This document shows positions 13,141-25,027 of a stretch of 64,000 bases of DNA, piece by piece. This DNA is from Allodiplogaster sudhausi (Eukaryota; Nematoda; Chromadorea; Rhabditida; Diplogasteridae): positions 429,501 through 493,500 of the forward strand of contig CALZFC010000276.1 in the NCBI GenBank assembly GCA_945643635.1. Reading direction: 5' to 3'. Positions within the stretch are counted from its first letter, which is position 1. Each line of letters starts with the position of its first letter. Under the pieces are notes generated by a model. The model searched no databases and was not told the DNA's origin. It saw only the letters and a list, made by a program, of their open reading frames with translations. Position numbers and translations under genes: made by a program.

Positions 13141-16100
13141 TCCTCTATCACTATCTCACTCACCCTCTATTTTCTCTCTCTCCTCTCTATGTCTTCTTCT
13201 CTCTCTTTTTTCTCTCTCTCTCTCTCTTTTCTCTCCTCTCTCTCGCGCTCTCTCTCTATCTTCTCTCTCTCTCTCGCGCTCTCTCTCTCTCTTCTCTCCT
13301 TTCTGTCCCCTTTCTTCTTTCTCTCTCTCTCTCTCTCTCCAGATTTCCTCCCGTCTCCTGGCTGCTCTTCGTGAAGACGCCGGTCTAGACCGTTTCCACC
13401 TCCGCCGAGTCGGAGAGTACTCCCAGCACGAGATGCTCCGGCCCGGCTTCACTCGGATATCCCTGCCATACTTTGCGAGTGATTCGCAGGCAAGCAGTTT
13501 ATTAATTGTTAAAGCTTATTTTAAAGTTTATGATTGAATTCTTTAGTAAAAGTTTTACAGATAATTTTTTATTTATTTTGGTTGTTCTTACAACATGTGC
13601 ATGATTATTATGCCTTACGGATCTACGGATGTGGGGTGAATCTTCAATGAACAGATATAAAATTAAATACATATTTTAGGTGGATTTTGTAGCAAAGGCG
13701 ATACAATTCGTCGCTGAGCATGCGGCAGATTTTCTTCATTTGGTCAGATTTCCACATTATTATCTTCGGTTTTATTTCTTTTTTTTTCTCCAAAATGCCT
13801 TTTATTTATATGCTTTCGGTTAATTTTTCTTATGAGAAAAAATGTCAACATTTAAAAAATAAAATAAAATAATTCTTATTCAGTACCAACTGAACGCCGA
13901 GAGTGGCGAGTGGCACCACGTGCGGACTCGCGTTTTCCACGGCAGGAAATGGCTCGGCCATGTCTCATTCGGCAGAAACGGACTGGAGGTTAGGAAATCA
14001 CAGAAAGCAAAATGTACTGTGCGCACCGAAAAAGGATAAATGCATGTATTTTGGAATTAGATTAAGAAAACTTATTTAAAACTTAAAATGCATAATGATT
14101 TTTTATATAAAATAATTGTACTGTAATTCCTAGATCAGCAACGAGCGACAACGTAAGCGGGACGAGTCCGGTCCGCCGAGGGATCTATTCAAGGCGGCCG
14201 AAGAGGCCAGAGAGGCCGCACTCGTGGCGAGGGCAAATAAGGTAATCAAACCTAAAACTTAAAATGCATAATGATTTTTTATATAAAATAATTGTACTGT
14301 AATTCCTAGATCAGCAACGAGCGACAACGTAAGCGGGACGAGTCCGGTCCGCCGAGGGATCTATTCAAGGCGGCCGAAGAGGCCAGAGAGGCCGCACTCG
14401 TGGCGAGGGCAAATAAGGTAATCAAACCTAAAACTTAAAATGCATAATGATTTTTTATATAAAATAATTGTACTGTAATTCCTAGATCAGCAACGAGCGA
14501 CAACGTAAGCGGGACGAGTCCGGTCCGCCGAGGGATCTATTCAAGGCGGCCGAAGAGGCCAGAGAGGCCGCACTCGTGGCGAGGGCAAATAAGGTAATCA
14601 AACCTAAAACTTAAAATGCATAATGATTTTTTATATAAAATAATTGTACTGTAATTCCTAGATCAGCAACGAGCGACAACGTAAGCGGGACGAGTCCGGT
14701 CCGCCGAGGGATCTATTCAAGGCGGCCGAAGAGGCCAGAGAGGCCGCACTCGTGGCGAGGGCAAATAAGGTAATCAAACCTAAAACTTAAAATGCATAAT
14801 GATTTTTTATATAAAATAATTGTACTGTAATTCCTAGATCAGCAACGAGCGACAACGTAAGCGGGACGAGTCCGGTCCGCCGAGGGATCTATTCAAGGCG
14901 GCCGAAGAGGCCAGAGAGGCCGCACTCGTGGCGAGGGCAAATAAGGTAATCAAACCTAAAACTTAAAATGCATAATGATTTTTTATATAAAATAATTGTA
15001 CTGTAATTCCTAGATCAGCAACGAGCGACAACGTAAGCGGGACGAGTCCGGTCCGCCGAGGGATCTATTCAAGGCGGCCGAAGAGGCCAGAGAGGCCGCA
15101 CTCGTGGCGAGGGCAAATAAGGTAATCAAACCTAAAACTTAAAATGCATAATGATTTTTTATATAAAATAATTGTACTGTAATTCCTAGATCAGCAACGA
15201 GCGACAACGTAAGCGGGACGAGTCCGGTCCGCCGAGGGATCTATTCAAGGCGGCCGAAGAGGCCAGAGAGGCCGCACTCGTGGCGAGGGCAAATAAGGTA
15301 ATCAAACCTAAAACTTAAAATGCATAATGATTTTTTATATAAAATAATTGTACTGTAATTCCTAGATCAGCAACGAGCGACAACGTAAGCGGGACGAGTC
15401 CGGTCCGCCGAGGGATCTATTCAAGGCGGCCGAAGAGGCCAGAGAGGCCGCACTCGTGGCGAGGGCAAATAAGGTAATCAAACCTAAAACTTAAAATGCA
15501 TAATGATTTTTTATATAAAATAATTGTACTGTAATTCCTAGATCAGCAACGAGCGACAACGTAAGCGGGACGAGTCCGGTCCGCCGAGGGATCTATTCAA
15601 GGCGGCCGAAGAGGCCAGAGAGGCCGCACTCGTGGCGAGGGCAAATAAGGTAATCAAACCTAAAACTTAAAATGCATAATGATTTTTTATATAAAATAAT
15701 TGTACTGTAATTCCTAGATCAGCAACGAGCGACAACGTAAGCGGGACGAGTCCGGTCCGCCGAGGGATCTATTCAAGGCGGCCGAAGAGGCCAGAGAGGC
15801 CGCACTCGTGGCGAGGGCAAATAAGGTAATCAAACCTAAAACTTAAAATGCATAATGATTTTTTATATAAAATAATTGTACTGTAATTCCTAGATCAGCA
15901 ACGAGCGACAACGTAAGCGGGACGAGTCCGGTCCGCCGAGGGATCTATTCAAGGCGGCCGAAGAGGCCAGAGAGGCCGCACTCGTGGCGAGGGCAAATAA
16001 GGTAATCAAACCTAAAACTTAAAATGCATAATGATTTTTTATATAAAATAATTGTACTGTAATTCCTAGATCAGCAACGAGCGACAACGTAAGCGGGACG

Positions 16101-18253
16101 AGTCCGGTCCGCCGAGGGATCTATTCAAGGCGGCCGAAGAGGCCAGAGAGGCCGCACTCGTGGCGAGGGCAAATAAGGTAATCAAACCTAAAACTTAAAA
16201 TGCATAATGATTTTTTATATAAAATAATTGTACTGTAATTCCTAGATCAGCAACGAGCGACAACGTAAGCGGGACGAGTCCGGTCCGCCGAGGGATCTAT
16301 TCAAGGCGGCCGAAGAGGCCAGAGAGGCCGCACTCGTGGCGAGGGCAAATAAGGTAATCAAACCTAAAACTTAAAATGCATAATGATTTTTTATATAAAA
16401 TAATTGTACTGTAATTCCTAGATCAGCAACGAGCGACAACGTAAGCGGGACGAGTCCGGTCCGCCGAGGGATCTATTCAAGGCGGCCGAAGAGGCCAGAG
16501 AGGCCGCACTCGTGGCGAGGGCAAATAAGGTAATCAAACCTAAAACTTAAAATGCATAATGATTTTTTATATAAAATAATTGTACTGTAATTCCTAGATC
16601 AGCAACGAGCGACAACGTAAGCGGGACGAGTCCGGTCCGCCGAGGGATCTATTCAAGGCGGCCGAAGAGGCCAGAGAGGCCGCACTCGTGGCGAGGGCAA
16701 ATAAGGTAATCAAACCTAAAACTTAAAATGCATAATGATTTTTTATATAAAATAATTGTACTGTAATTCCTAGATCAGCAACGAGCGACAACGTAAGCGG
16801 GACGAGTCCGGTCCGCCGAGGGATCTATTCAAGGCGGCCGAAGAGGCCAGAGAGGCCGCACTCGTGGCGAGGGCAAATAAGGTAATCAAACCAAATCGAA
16901 ATGTCGAAGACTCATGTTCTCATGCCTGATTACAGATTTCTTCACTGTAACTAGAAACTTTTAAGCAAAAATGATAGGCTTCATTCTTCATTAATTTGTG
17001 AATGATTGCTTGCATACAATTAGCTAAATAGTTAGCACTTTAAGCAAAATTCTTCTGTATTGCGTAATTCTCAATTAATTTTTATTCCAATTTGAAGAAA
17101 TTTAAAGAAATATTAGAGAAGCTAAATGAAATTATAATTATCTTTAAAATAAATGTGTGCCGATTCAAAGGCTGCAGCACTTCCGGATGGCCGGCTTGCA
17201 TTTTCGGCAGCTGCCAGCGAGCTGCGCTGGTTCATCCTGCCAATTGAGGTGAATATATTGATTTTTTTTTTACTTTTTTCACCCAATATTTTTTATTACT
17301 GGATTTATGTTTACAGGTCTACGAGAGAGAAGTTTTGCGCGCAATTCCAACTTCCACGTCGAGCACAACCTGCATTATTCAGCCACGAGAATATACGCGC
17401 AGCGAAGTGAGGTTTTTGTTACAGTAATTAATTATTTTTTCGATAGAAATAACCGTTGCATTTCATTGAAGCTATTAATGATTGAACTGATTAAACAAGA
17501 CACTAGAAAAAATCAAAGCCTTTGATTTGCTACTCTTTATGTCGTGTTCTCAATATTTTTGTAATTTTTTTTAAACTTTATTTTATCATTCAGCAGTATT
17601 CTACACAGGATGACATCACTGAGGAAACTGACAATGCTGCTTCATCCAGTCCGAGAATTGCTACCGCGTCTGGAGACGAAGAGAAGAATGAAGAGGACAC
17701 TGTAACCAACAAGTGTACGATAGCGGAGCATACGGTAGAACACGTGACTGGTTGTGACTCGCAAGTAGTTGCTGGTTAGACTGTTTTCTTGAATTAAAGA
17801 AAAAATCTTTTAATTTGTTTAAAACCGTATGAGACACTTACTCTTTCCAGGGAATGCCTGATTCATAGTATGTAATAATTATATGTTGATAATTTCATTT
17901 CTTTTTCAAATAATTAAGTTCTAGACTTTGCTGAAGATTATGTGATCTGTCACTAATTTCAGCGAAATATTTTTCTATTAATTAAATAATAAACATTTGC
18001 AGCGTGCCCTCTTCTGGCGATGTCAACTTGTGATAGCGCACAGAGCGAGAGTGACACTTGTACTTTCGCCGATTTATCTTCTTCTTTGGAGGTTAGATGA
18101 AGTACTAAGTAGTAGATTCATTTTAAGTATTTATAACGCTTTATATTGCTATTTAGATGATGCCGAAATTTAAAAAAAACATCAGTTTTCCCCACTCAAT
18201 TAACTCTCTCTTACTCATCTCTCTCGCCTCTCTCTTTTTCTTTCCCTATCATT

Positions 18254-18293
<40 letters not shown>

Positions 18294-20958
18294 GCTCTCT
18301 ACATACCTCTATTTCACTCTCCCCTCTCTTTCTCTCCACTCTCTCTCTCTCTTCTCTTTCTATCTCTTTATAACAGTTTGTATACAATGAAGAAGCTCAT
18401 AAGAGAAGAATCCCGTGATTTCAATTAGTTTTAATTTTGTTTCTATGACAATATAAAGATAACGTTGTCGTAATTTTGTTCTAATCTTGAGGAATGTGCC
18501 ATAGAAAATGGAACAACAGTCGAGTATAAAGATGAAGTAGAGCTGAGCAATTCGGCTTCTCTACCGCCGCAGCAAGACTGGCAGAGGAGGGTCATTGTAC
18601 GGCGGAGAGAGCTATCGAGGTTAAGACAGGCGCGATCGAGGGGAGAGCGAGAGAGAGAGAGAGACAGACAGAGAGAGAGAGACAGACAGAGAGAGAGAGA
18701 GAGAGAGAGAGAGCTGACGCGGTGTAGTCGCCTTTTCAGACGGGAAGAAGCTGCGCTCCCCTGGGCAGTGCCACCCCTCGAACTCTACAAGCAGTGCACG
18801 GATGTTATTCATGGATTGGACATGATCAAGGTTTTCTTATTTTATATTTAAGTTTAAATATTATTAAGAATTTCATTATATTTAATAATTTCATAATAAA
18901 ACAAAAATATAAAATTAAATATTATCTGTATTTTTATCATTGTTAATAATCTTTCACTAATTTTTTTTCTTTTTAGAACGGCGATCGCGTTCTGGTGTGC
19001 TTGTCCGGTGGAAAGGATTCTCTTTCCCTGCTACATGTACTTCATCACTACTGGAGAAGGAACAAGGACAGGTTGGAACAGGGAATTTGGTCTAGCTCTT
19101 TTTTTAAACAGTGAACCACTTCAGTCTTTAGGATAATTAACTAAAACGGATTATTTATTTTTTTTATTGGTGTGCTGAATAAAGCAAAGACATTTATTGA
19201 AACTCGAAATATTCTTCAAATATCTTGCGTTTAAAAATTACAGATATATAATACTCCTAAACAAATAAAAAAAAAATATATATTTAGGCGCGGCACTCAA
19301 TTCGAACTCGGCGCGATGACTGTGGACCCCGGCTCGCCCTCTTTCAATCCGCGGCCACTCATTGAGTACTGTAGAAGTCTCAACATTGACTACTTTTATG
19401 AGGAACAAGGTATGACGTGGTTGGATTGTCTCTCTCTCTCTCTTTTTCTCTCTCTGTCTCTATCTCTCTCTATCTCTCTCTTTGCCTCTCGATCTCGTCG
19501 TCTCTCTGTCTCCCTGTTCTTCTCTTTCTCTCTCTCTCTCGTTATCTCTCTCCCTCCTTCCCCCCTCAGACATCATCGGTGCGGCGCGCGGCATCCGTGG
19601 TCTCCGCTCGCTCTGCGCCTTCTGCTCGCGAATGAAACGCGGCCGCCTAGCAGCCGCCGCACGACTCCACGGCTGGAATGTCCTCGCGATGGCGCATCAT
19701 TTGGATGACCTGGCCGAGAGGTTATATATTTCTACTTATTTATGTACTGTTGTTCATATTTATTTATTAATGTATTAATTATGTAATATATTTATTTATC
19801 CCTTTTTATTATATTTTTTCTTAAAATTAGCGTTCTCCAGAATGTGAGAGATTTATGCGCCGAGCAAGTTGGTATTCTCTTCCAATGAATCTTAAAATTG
19901 AAGAGGAAAAATTAGGTATAATTTCTGTGTATTTTAAAAAATACTTATTGACGCTTTTCTATCAATGTTCTCGTTCAGCTTCTTCATCGCTGCCTTCCAG
20001 AAGTCTGGCGACTATGAAGGCGCAGTACTCTACCGGGTATGAGGTTTTCGTTTCTCTCTGTCTTTCTCTATCTCTCTCTTTCTCATTCTCTGTCTCTCTC
20101 ATTCTCTCTATCACGTCTCCATCCCCATTCTCTCTCTTTCATTCTCTCTGTCTCTCTCGTACTCATTCCCTCTCTTGCTCTCTCTCTCCCTCTCCAGCTC
20201 TGACAATCTTCGCGTAATCCGGCCCCTCGTCCTTGTACGTGAACGAGCCCTCCGCGAGTTCGCCGCGACCGCTCAGCTGCCGGTTGTGCCCGAGAACTGC
20301 CCGGCATGCTTCGATCAGGTTTATTTATTTGTTTAATTATTTATTTACTTGTTTCTAAATGAGTTTTTGTATATATTTTTAAAATTATTTATTCATCATC
20401 ATGAAATATCTTTTTTTCTTTGCTTAACTCTAGTATTGCACGAATTTCTTATGAAACAGTATAATAATTATAATTATATGACTGACTAAAGATAAAAAAT
20501 ATCCCAGGCGACTGAGCGTCATCGAATGAAGCAGTTGCTGGCCGCGCAAGAACTCATCTTTCCCGATCTCTTCCATTCGCTTCGCTCTGCACTGAGGTTG
20601 GAGATTTAAAGAAGGATTTCTTTTTAAAGTTTTCTTTTTTAATTAAAATCCTGTTATATCCATGTAAAAATTATTTACGCTCTTTTCTATTTATCCGTTC
20701 TCTTTCTCTCTCTCTCTCTCTCTGTCTCTGTCTCTCTCTGTCTCTCTCTCTCTCTGTCTCTCTCTCTGTCTCTCTCTCTCTCTGTCTCTGTGTCTTTCTG
20801 TCTCTATCTCGGTCTCTGTCTCTCTTTCTCACTTTGTCTCTTCTAGGCCCCTTCTTCTCGTTGACTCTGCGTCCACAGCTGAAATGCGTCCGCGAGCCAT
20901 CGCAAACATTGCGCGAGAACGGAAGGGGAAGAATTCGAAAGAGGAAGCTGAAGTATGA
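8975..20958 (+). CDS. class V aminotransferase (cysteine-desulfurase-like) / TtcA-type tRNA thiolation ATPase fusion
   Basis: N-terminal half: ADYTASARAV (9385-9435), PLYGNTHSSVT (exon 9808-9887), GSGATAAVDLLLHLL (10230-10342), EHHSSLLPW (10442-10593), GAFTAASNITG (10734-10840), the PLP-lysine motif FFSGHKFVGG (11286-11407), then RAGCACAGPYA (12523-12660). C-terminal half: LSGGKDSLSLLH, the PP-loop ATP site (18977-19071); LCAFCSRMKRG with the first CxxC and AHHLDDLAE (19570-19720); LRVIRPLVLVRERAL and CPAC (20198-20318); ERHRMKQLLA (20508-20596). These are the TtcA landmarks (tRNA cytidine 2-thiolation with an Fe-S cluster). Most exon phases close exactly. A 36-codon exon present 16 times (14134-16881) separates the halves. 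Two introns use GC donors (9888, 13490). Junctions near 9177-9440 and 17590 are unresolved, and exon 19979-20036 carries a frame break inside SFFIAAF...TMKAQYST. Sulfur relay between the halves is inference. Confidence 0.85.
9208..9265 (+). repeat. short tandem duplication GAGTTGGGTTTAGTGGGTTG
   Basis: The unit, continuing to GGTATCG, occurs twice in succession with an offset of about 33 bp, just after the first coding exon of the fusion gene. Confidence 0.7.
11090..11283 (+). repeat. CT microsatellite abutting a 3' splice site
   Basis: A (CT)n tract with the phrase CGCACCCTCTATTCTCTC repeated runs directly into CTCTCCAG| of the exon carrying the PLP lysine. Confidence 0.85.
11636..11880 (+). 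repeat. CT-rich microsatellite in an intron of the fusion gene
   Basis: Imperfect (CT)n fills the intron between the exons ending at 11620 and starting at 11895. Confidence 0.8.
12720..13342 (+). repeat. about 620-bp CT microsatellite filling an intron
   Basis: Almost pure (CT)n with internal higher-order copies of a TCACTCACCCTCTATTTTCT-like spacer (about 12897 and 13153). It ends at the acceptor CTCTCTCCAG|AT of exon 13343-13489. On the other strand it would read as poly(GA). Long apparent ORFs here are simple-sequence artefacts. Confidence 0.9.
14078..16881 (+). repeat. 16 tandem copies of a 176-bp exon plus intron unit
   Basis: The unit is a 108-nt exon (36 codons, first copy 14134-14241, beginning ISNERQRKRD and ending VARANK) plus a 68-nt intron from GTAATCAAACC to AATTCCTAG. 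Copies start every 176 nt from 14134 to 16774. (16774-14134)/176 = 15, hence 16 copies. I see no substitution between copies. Both exon borders are phase 0, so each added copy lengthens the protein by 36 residues without disturbing the frame. The last intron diverges after GTAATCAAACC. The exon is rich in Arg, Lys, Glu and Ala, so a charged helical linker is likely. Confidence 0.95.
18220..18360 (+). repeat. CT microsatellite in intron of the fusion gene
   Basis: (CT)n tract between the exons ending at 18091 and starting at 18492. Confidence 0.8.
18637..18714 (+). repeat. GA microsatellite next to a 5' splice site
   Basis: (GA)n with GACAGACAGA interruptions begins within about 30 nt of the donor CGAG|GTTAAG at 18620. 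The intron ends CCTTTTCAG| at 18739. Confidence 0.85.
19425..19569 (+). repeat. CT microsatellite abutting a 3' splice site
   Basis: CT-rich tract directly upstream of the acceptor CCCCCTCAG| of the TtcA exon with the first CxxC. Confidence 0.8.
20040..20197 (+). repeat. CT microsatellite abutting a 3' splice site
   Basis: CT-rich intron ending CTCTCCAG| at the exon with LRVIRPLVLV. Confidence 0.8.
20699..20846 (+). repeat. CT microsatellite abutting a 3' splice site
   Basis: (CT)n with TCTGTC interruptions ending CTTCTAG| at the last exon of the fusion gene. Confidence 0.8.
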
Positions 20959-22020
20959 CTTAGATGGGGGCATTTAGCAAGGACATCATAATTGCTTAAT
21001 AGTTCAATTATTACTGCTTCCAGTTGTTATGCCTATTACATCATTCGTGGTTGATATTGTTTATTGTTGCAAGCGGGAATTGGTTACCATATCAAATGTT
21101 TTATCGTCTCTTGATATTGTTGAGTTTTTCTGTTCTTGTCTTACTTAATAAATATTGTAGGCGCTACTTTGTGTTAATGTACATATGTATATTACATGAC
21201 GTTAAGGTTTAGATGTACACCGGGAAGCAAAATGAGTATAAACACAGTGAGGGAATTGGGCGGGATCCTATTATTAAGAAACGTTAGAAGGCTTATTTGG
21301 CTATTCCGATACGATGAACAGCAGCAGAATGATGGAAATTGCTTGTTTGTTGGACATTGTTTCTCTGCACCTATAAATGGCCTCTAACGCGAGCCTTGAC
21401 GGTCATGGGGCCGGTTACCATGGTGATGCGTCCTGAAATCGCATGGTCTCTCTCTCTCTCTCTTTCCCTCTGTCTCTCATTCTCTCTTTCTCTCTCATTC
21501 TCTCTTTCTCTCTCTCATTCTCTCTTTCTCTCTCTCTCTCTATAACTCTCTTTCTCTCACAATCTCACTCTCTTGCTCAGGCTTGGTTCTCATTTCGGTC
21601 ACCTCACAAGGGAAGCCTCTTTCCTTAACCCAGCAAATTGTAATCTCATTAAGTTTTTTACGTCGTCCTTTTAGAAATATGAGTCTTGAACTATTTTTAA
21701 AGTGCTACTGTCGCCATTGTGATTTTTATACATACATTTTTTTGAAAAATGAACAAAAATTTACATAGGAAATGATCGAACTTTATCACAGTCATTGGTT
21801 GCGACATTTCAACTTCCTCAACGAGGCGCAGTGGATTGTCCTCTCATTATGAATTTCTTGATAAGATTACGACTAGCTAGGTTATGGACAGAGTCTTCCC
21901 TTGTCAGATTGCTTGTGTGTGTGTAATTATTTCCATAGTTGTATACGGCGTTCTGCTCATGTTAATATGGAAACGCTGTCAAGATGAACATAGTTTCTTA
22001 CCATTAGTGAAGGATCAACT
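20959..22020. other. intergenic region with CT microsatellite (about 21448-21575)
   Basis: It lies between the stop of the fusion gene and the IFT57 start. It holds AT-rich DNA and a (CT)n tract with ATTCTCTCTTT repeats at about 21448-21575. No coding exon could be supported. Confidence 0.5.
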
Positions 22021-22881
22021 ATGGAGAGGGACGATGACGGCGAGGCGGCTGAAGGAGGTGGAGAAGCCGGCGGGCCTGGCGGCGTCTTTGATGTCATGGC
22101 GAGCAGCTCCGCCCTCCTCGATAAGCTCAAGCTGCTCGGATACGAGATGGAATTCCTCCGAATGGACAAGTCATTCCGGCCGATTCAGAGGTTGGCAGAA
22201 GACTGAAGATGTCGTCATTCTGTTTAAAGAAAAACGTTGAAAGGGATCCATGCTACCTTTTCGAAGCACTTAAAAACGCTAATTATAATTATAATTATAT
22301 TACTAACAAATGTTAATAGACATTCCTTCTCGCGAGCCACCGGCACAGGCGAGCAGTTCTTGGTCTTCGTTCGCCTTAGCGCGTGGCTTCTTCGCAAGTC
22401 CGGCAACGAGCAGTTTCCGATGCCGCAAGAGGTGGGCTTTATCTGCTCTGGATTAATTTACTAATTTTGTTTGTATGTTAATACTTTATTTCTCAATAAT
22501 TTATGATGATTTGCACAAAATGGACTTTAATTCTTTTGTTAAATCTTATGGTGAACCTCAATTTTTTTTCGGTATTTTTCCTTAGCTCGACGACCCGAAC
22601 ACGACTCTCTCGAACATTGTTGCCGAGGCTCGCCGCCAGCAGTTGGTTAGAGAGCAAACTTTTTTAATGCTTTTGCTTATTTTGATCTTGTGAAAACTTT
22701 CTCCACTTTTTTACTTCAAATTATATGATCCATAATTTTCTAGCCCGGCGCCGCCGATCTCGTCGTGAGTCGACTGAGGGGTGGAAGTGGAGAGTCCGCC
22801 CTGCAGCTGCTGCATGCCGCGGCAGATGCCGCACTCTCGCATGGCGCATTTCGATTTCAGACGTAGACGGAGAGAGAGAGA

Positions 22882-22916
<35 letters not shown>

Positions 22917-22983
22917 ACGAGAAGAGAGCTGAGAAGAAGCGAGGCAGAGAGGAAGAGATAAAAGTGAGGAAAAGAGAAATAGA

Positions 22984-23033
<50 letters not shown>

Positions 23034-24846
23034 GAGAGAGAGTCAGCGTGGCAGGAACTGAGAAGTCGTTTATAAGCGGATTTTGCAGAATTCGCCCGCG
23101 CGACGTTGCTGATGACGACGATGTCGACGTGGATGAAGACGGAGCGTCGAGTGGAAATGACGTAGACAGAGAGAGAGAGAAAGAGAGAGAGATTGAGATG
23201 AGAGAGAAATAGAGAGATATGCAAAGTGGCGGCGTAATAAAGAGAGAAAAGGGAACAGAGAGAAAGAGAGAGAGAGAGGAGAGCAGTAGAGAAGGAGAGA
23301 GTGGTTCTCCAGAGTGACTACGAGCCGGAAGCTGCCTTCGATGAAGACGATGCCGTGCTCGTCGACGTACACGCGCCGTCTATCGCAGAGGTTTCCCTTT
23401 ATTTCATTTCCACAGTCTCATATTTATTTACTTCTTTCTATTTTTTGCACCTTTCTTGTCCATCTCAAGTCGATTCTCAGTGTTCCTTGTAGTTTCACTT
23501 GCTCATAATTTGGATGTGGCTGGCGATGACTGCCTGATCTTCTTGATAGCCTGACTACTTCCATTTTCATGTGTTCGGTATCTACCTACTCAACACCTAC
23601 AGTATTCCTCTGACATCTGTAGTATCCTCCTTGCAGGGCATGCAAACGGTGCTGAAGAGCACGACGACGGACGTGTCCGCGTGGCGCGAGGAGGTGGAGA
23701 GGGTCACGCCGCTGCTCAAGATTGTCGTTGCTGATGCAAAGGTTTCTCTTTTTCACGTTCTTTTTTTCTCTCTCTCTCTTACTTTTTCTCGCTCTTAAAC
23801 AATTTGTCTCATTCTCTGTCACATACTCAAATCTCTCTCTCCCTTTCACTATCTCCTCTCTCTCTCTTTCTCTTTTTATAGGATTGGCGAATGCATATCG
23901 ACAAGATGAGCTCGATGCGGAAGAAGCTGGCCGAGCTGGCCGATACGGCATCGGCTCAGCTCGAGGACGTCAGCTACATACTTTCAACATTTCAAGCAGC
24001 GCACTTCTGAAAAAAAAAACTCAATCTTGAATTGGCGCCTTTTGTACCCTACACAAGGGCGAGAGAACCCAAGTGACATTTACAATTAGAGAGACGTGCG
24101 ACTACAATGGTCAGGAAAATGTAAATAGATTACGGTTGATATGATAATTTAAAGCGCCCATCTACGTGAAGTAAAGACACATATATAATTTCACAAATTA
24201 TTTATTTAATTATTCAACTTTAATTTAGCTGTCGGGCCGTCTTGAAAAGAGCATGGACTCAATCGAAACGCGCGAGAGAACGCTGAACACGCAGATGAGT
24301 GGCAGTCTGGCCAAGCTGAAGAGGAGGCAGGATCTGTTCGCAGAGAGCACCGAGAAGTACAAGTGGGTAGACAGGGAGAAGGGAAGAGAGGGTGTGAGAG
24401 ATATAGAGATGGAGAGAAAAGAGAGAGAGATAGCGAGAGAGAGAGAAAGAGAGATAGATAAAGAGAGAGATGCAGAGGGAGAGAGAGAAAAGATGAGAAG
24501 AAGGCATGGATAAGTGAGAAAGAATGAAGATTGAGAAGAAGCTTCCTTGCCCTCTCAGATCGGTGAGCGGAGGGATTCAGTCGCGGACGAAGGCGATCGA
24601 GGCCATCTCAGATGACATCAATCAACTGAAGGAGCACATCGAGCAGGAGACGACGAGGACCAGCGATGGAGGTGAGGTTGTAGGAAGGGGCACGCTGTCG
24701 TTGCGAGACCAGTCTTGTCCCTGACGAATCACTATTTCCTTCTATGGCTTGGGGAACCCGGGAAGGAATACTTGTTATCTTTGCCATTTCGCCTCTTTTC
24801 TCTTTCTCCCAACTCTCGCCTGTACAGTCTTTTGCCTCTTCGCCTG

Positions 24847-24888
<42 letters not shown>

Positions 24889-24980
24889 CTCTCAATTTGT
24901 TCCTCCCCGTTTGTCCCGTTGGTCCTCATTCTCCATCTTGTTATGTTTTTTTTCTTTCTCTCTCTCCCCCCTCTCTCCTA

Positions 24981-25027
<47 letters not shown>

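Noticed and set aside
12517..13537. Long Ser/Leu-rich ORFs on + and Arg/Glu-rich ORFs on -
   Set aside because: They are translations of (CT)n/(GA)n simple sequence within an intron. Only the flanking aminotransferase exons are real.
14078..16881. CRISPR-like direct-repeat array
   Set aside because: There are no unique spacers. The whole 176-bp unit, exon and intron, is identical, and the context is a spliced eukaryotic gene.
19831..19920. Additional TtcA exon (SVLQNVRDL...)
   Set aside because: It is open after an AG, but TtcA proteins go directly from LAE to SFF, and the exon at 19979 supplies that in the right phase.
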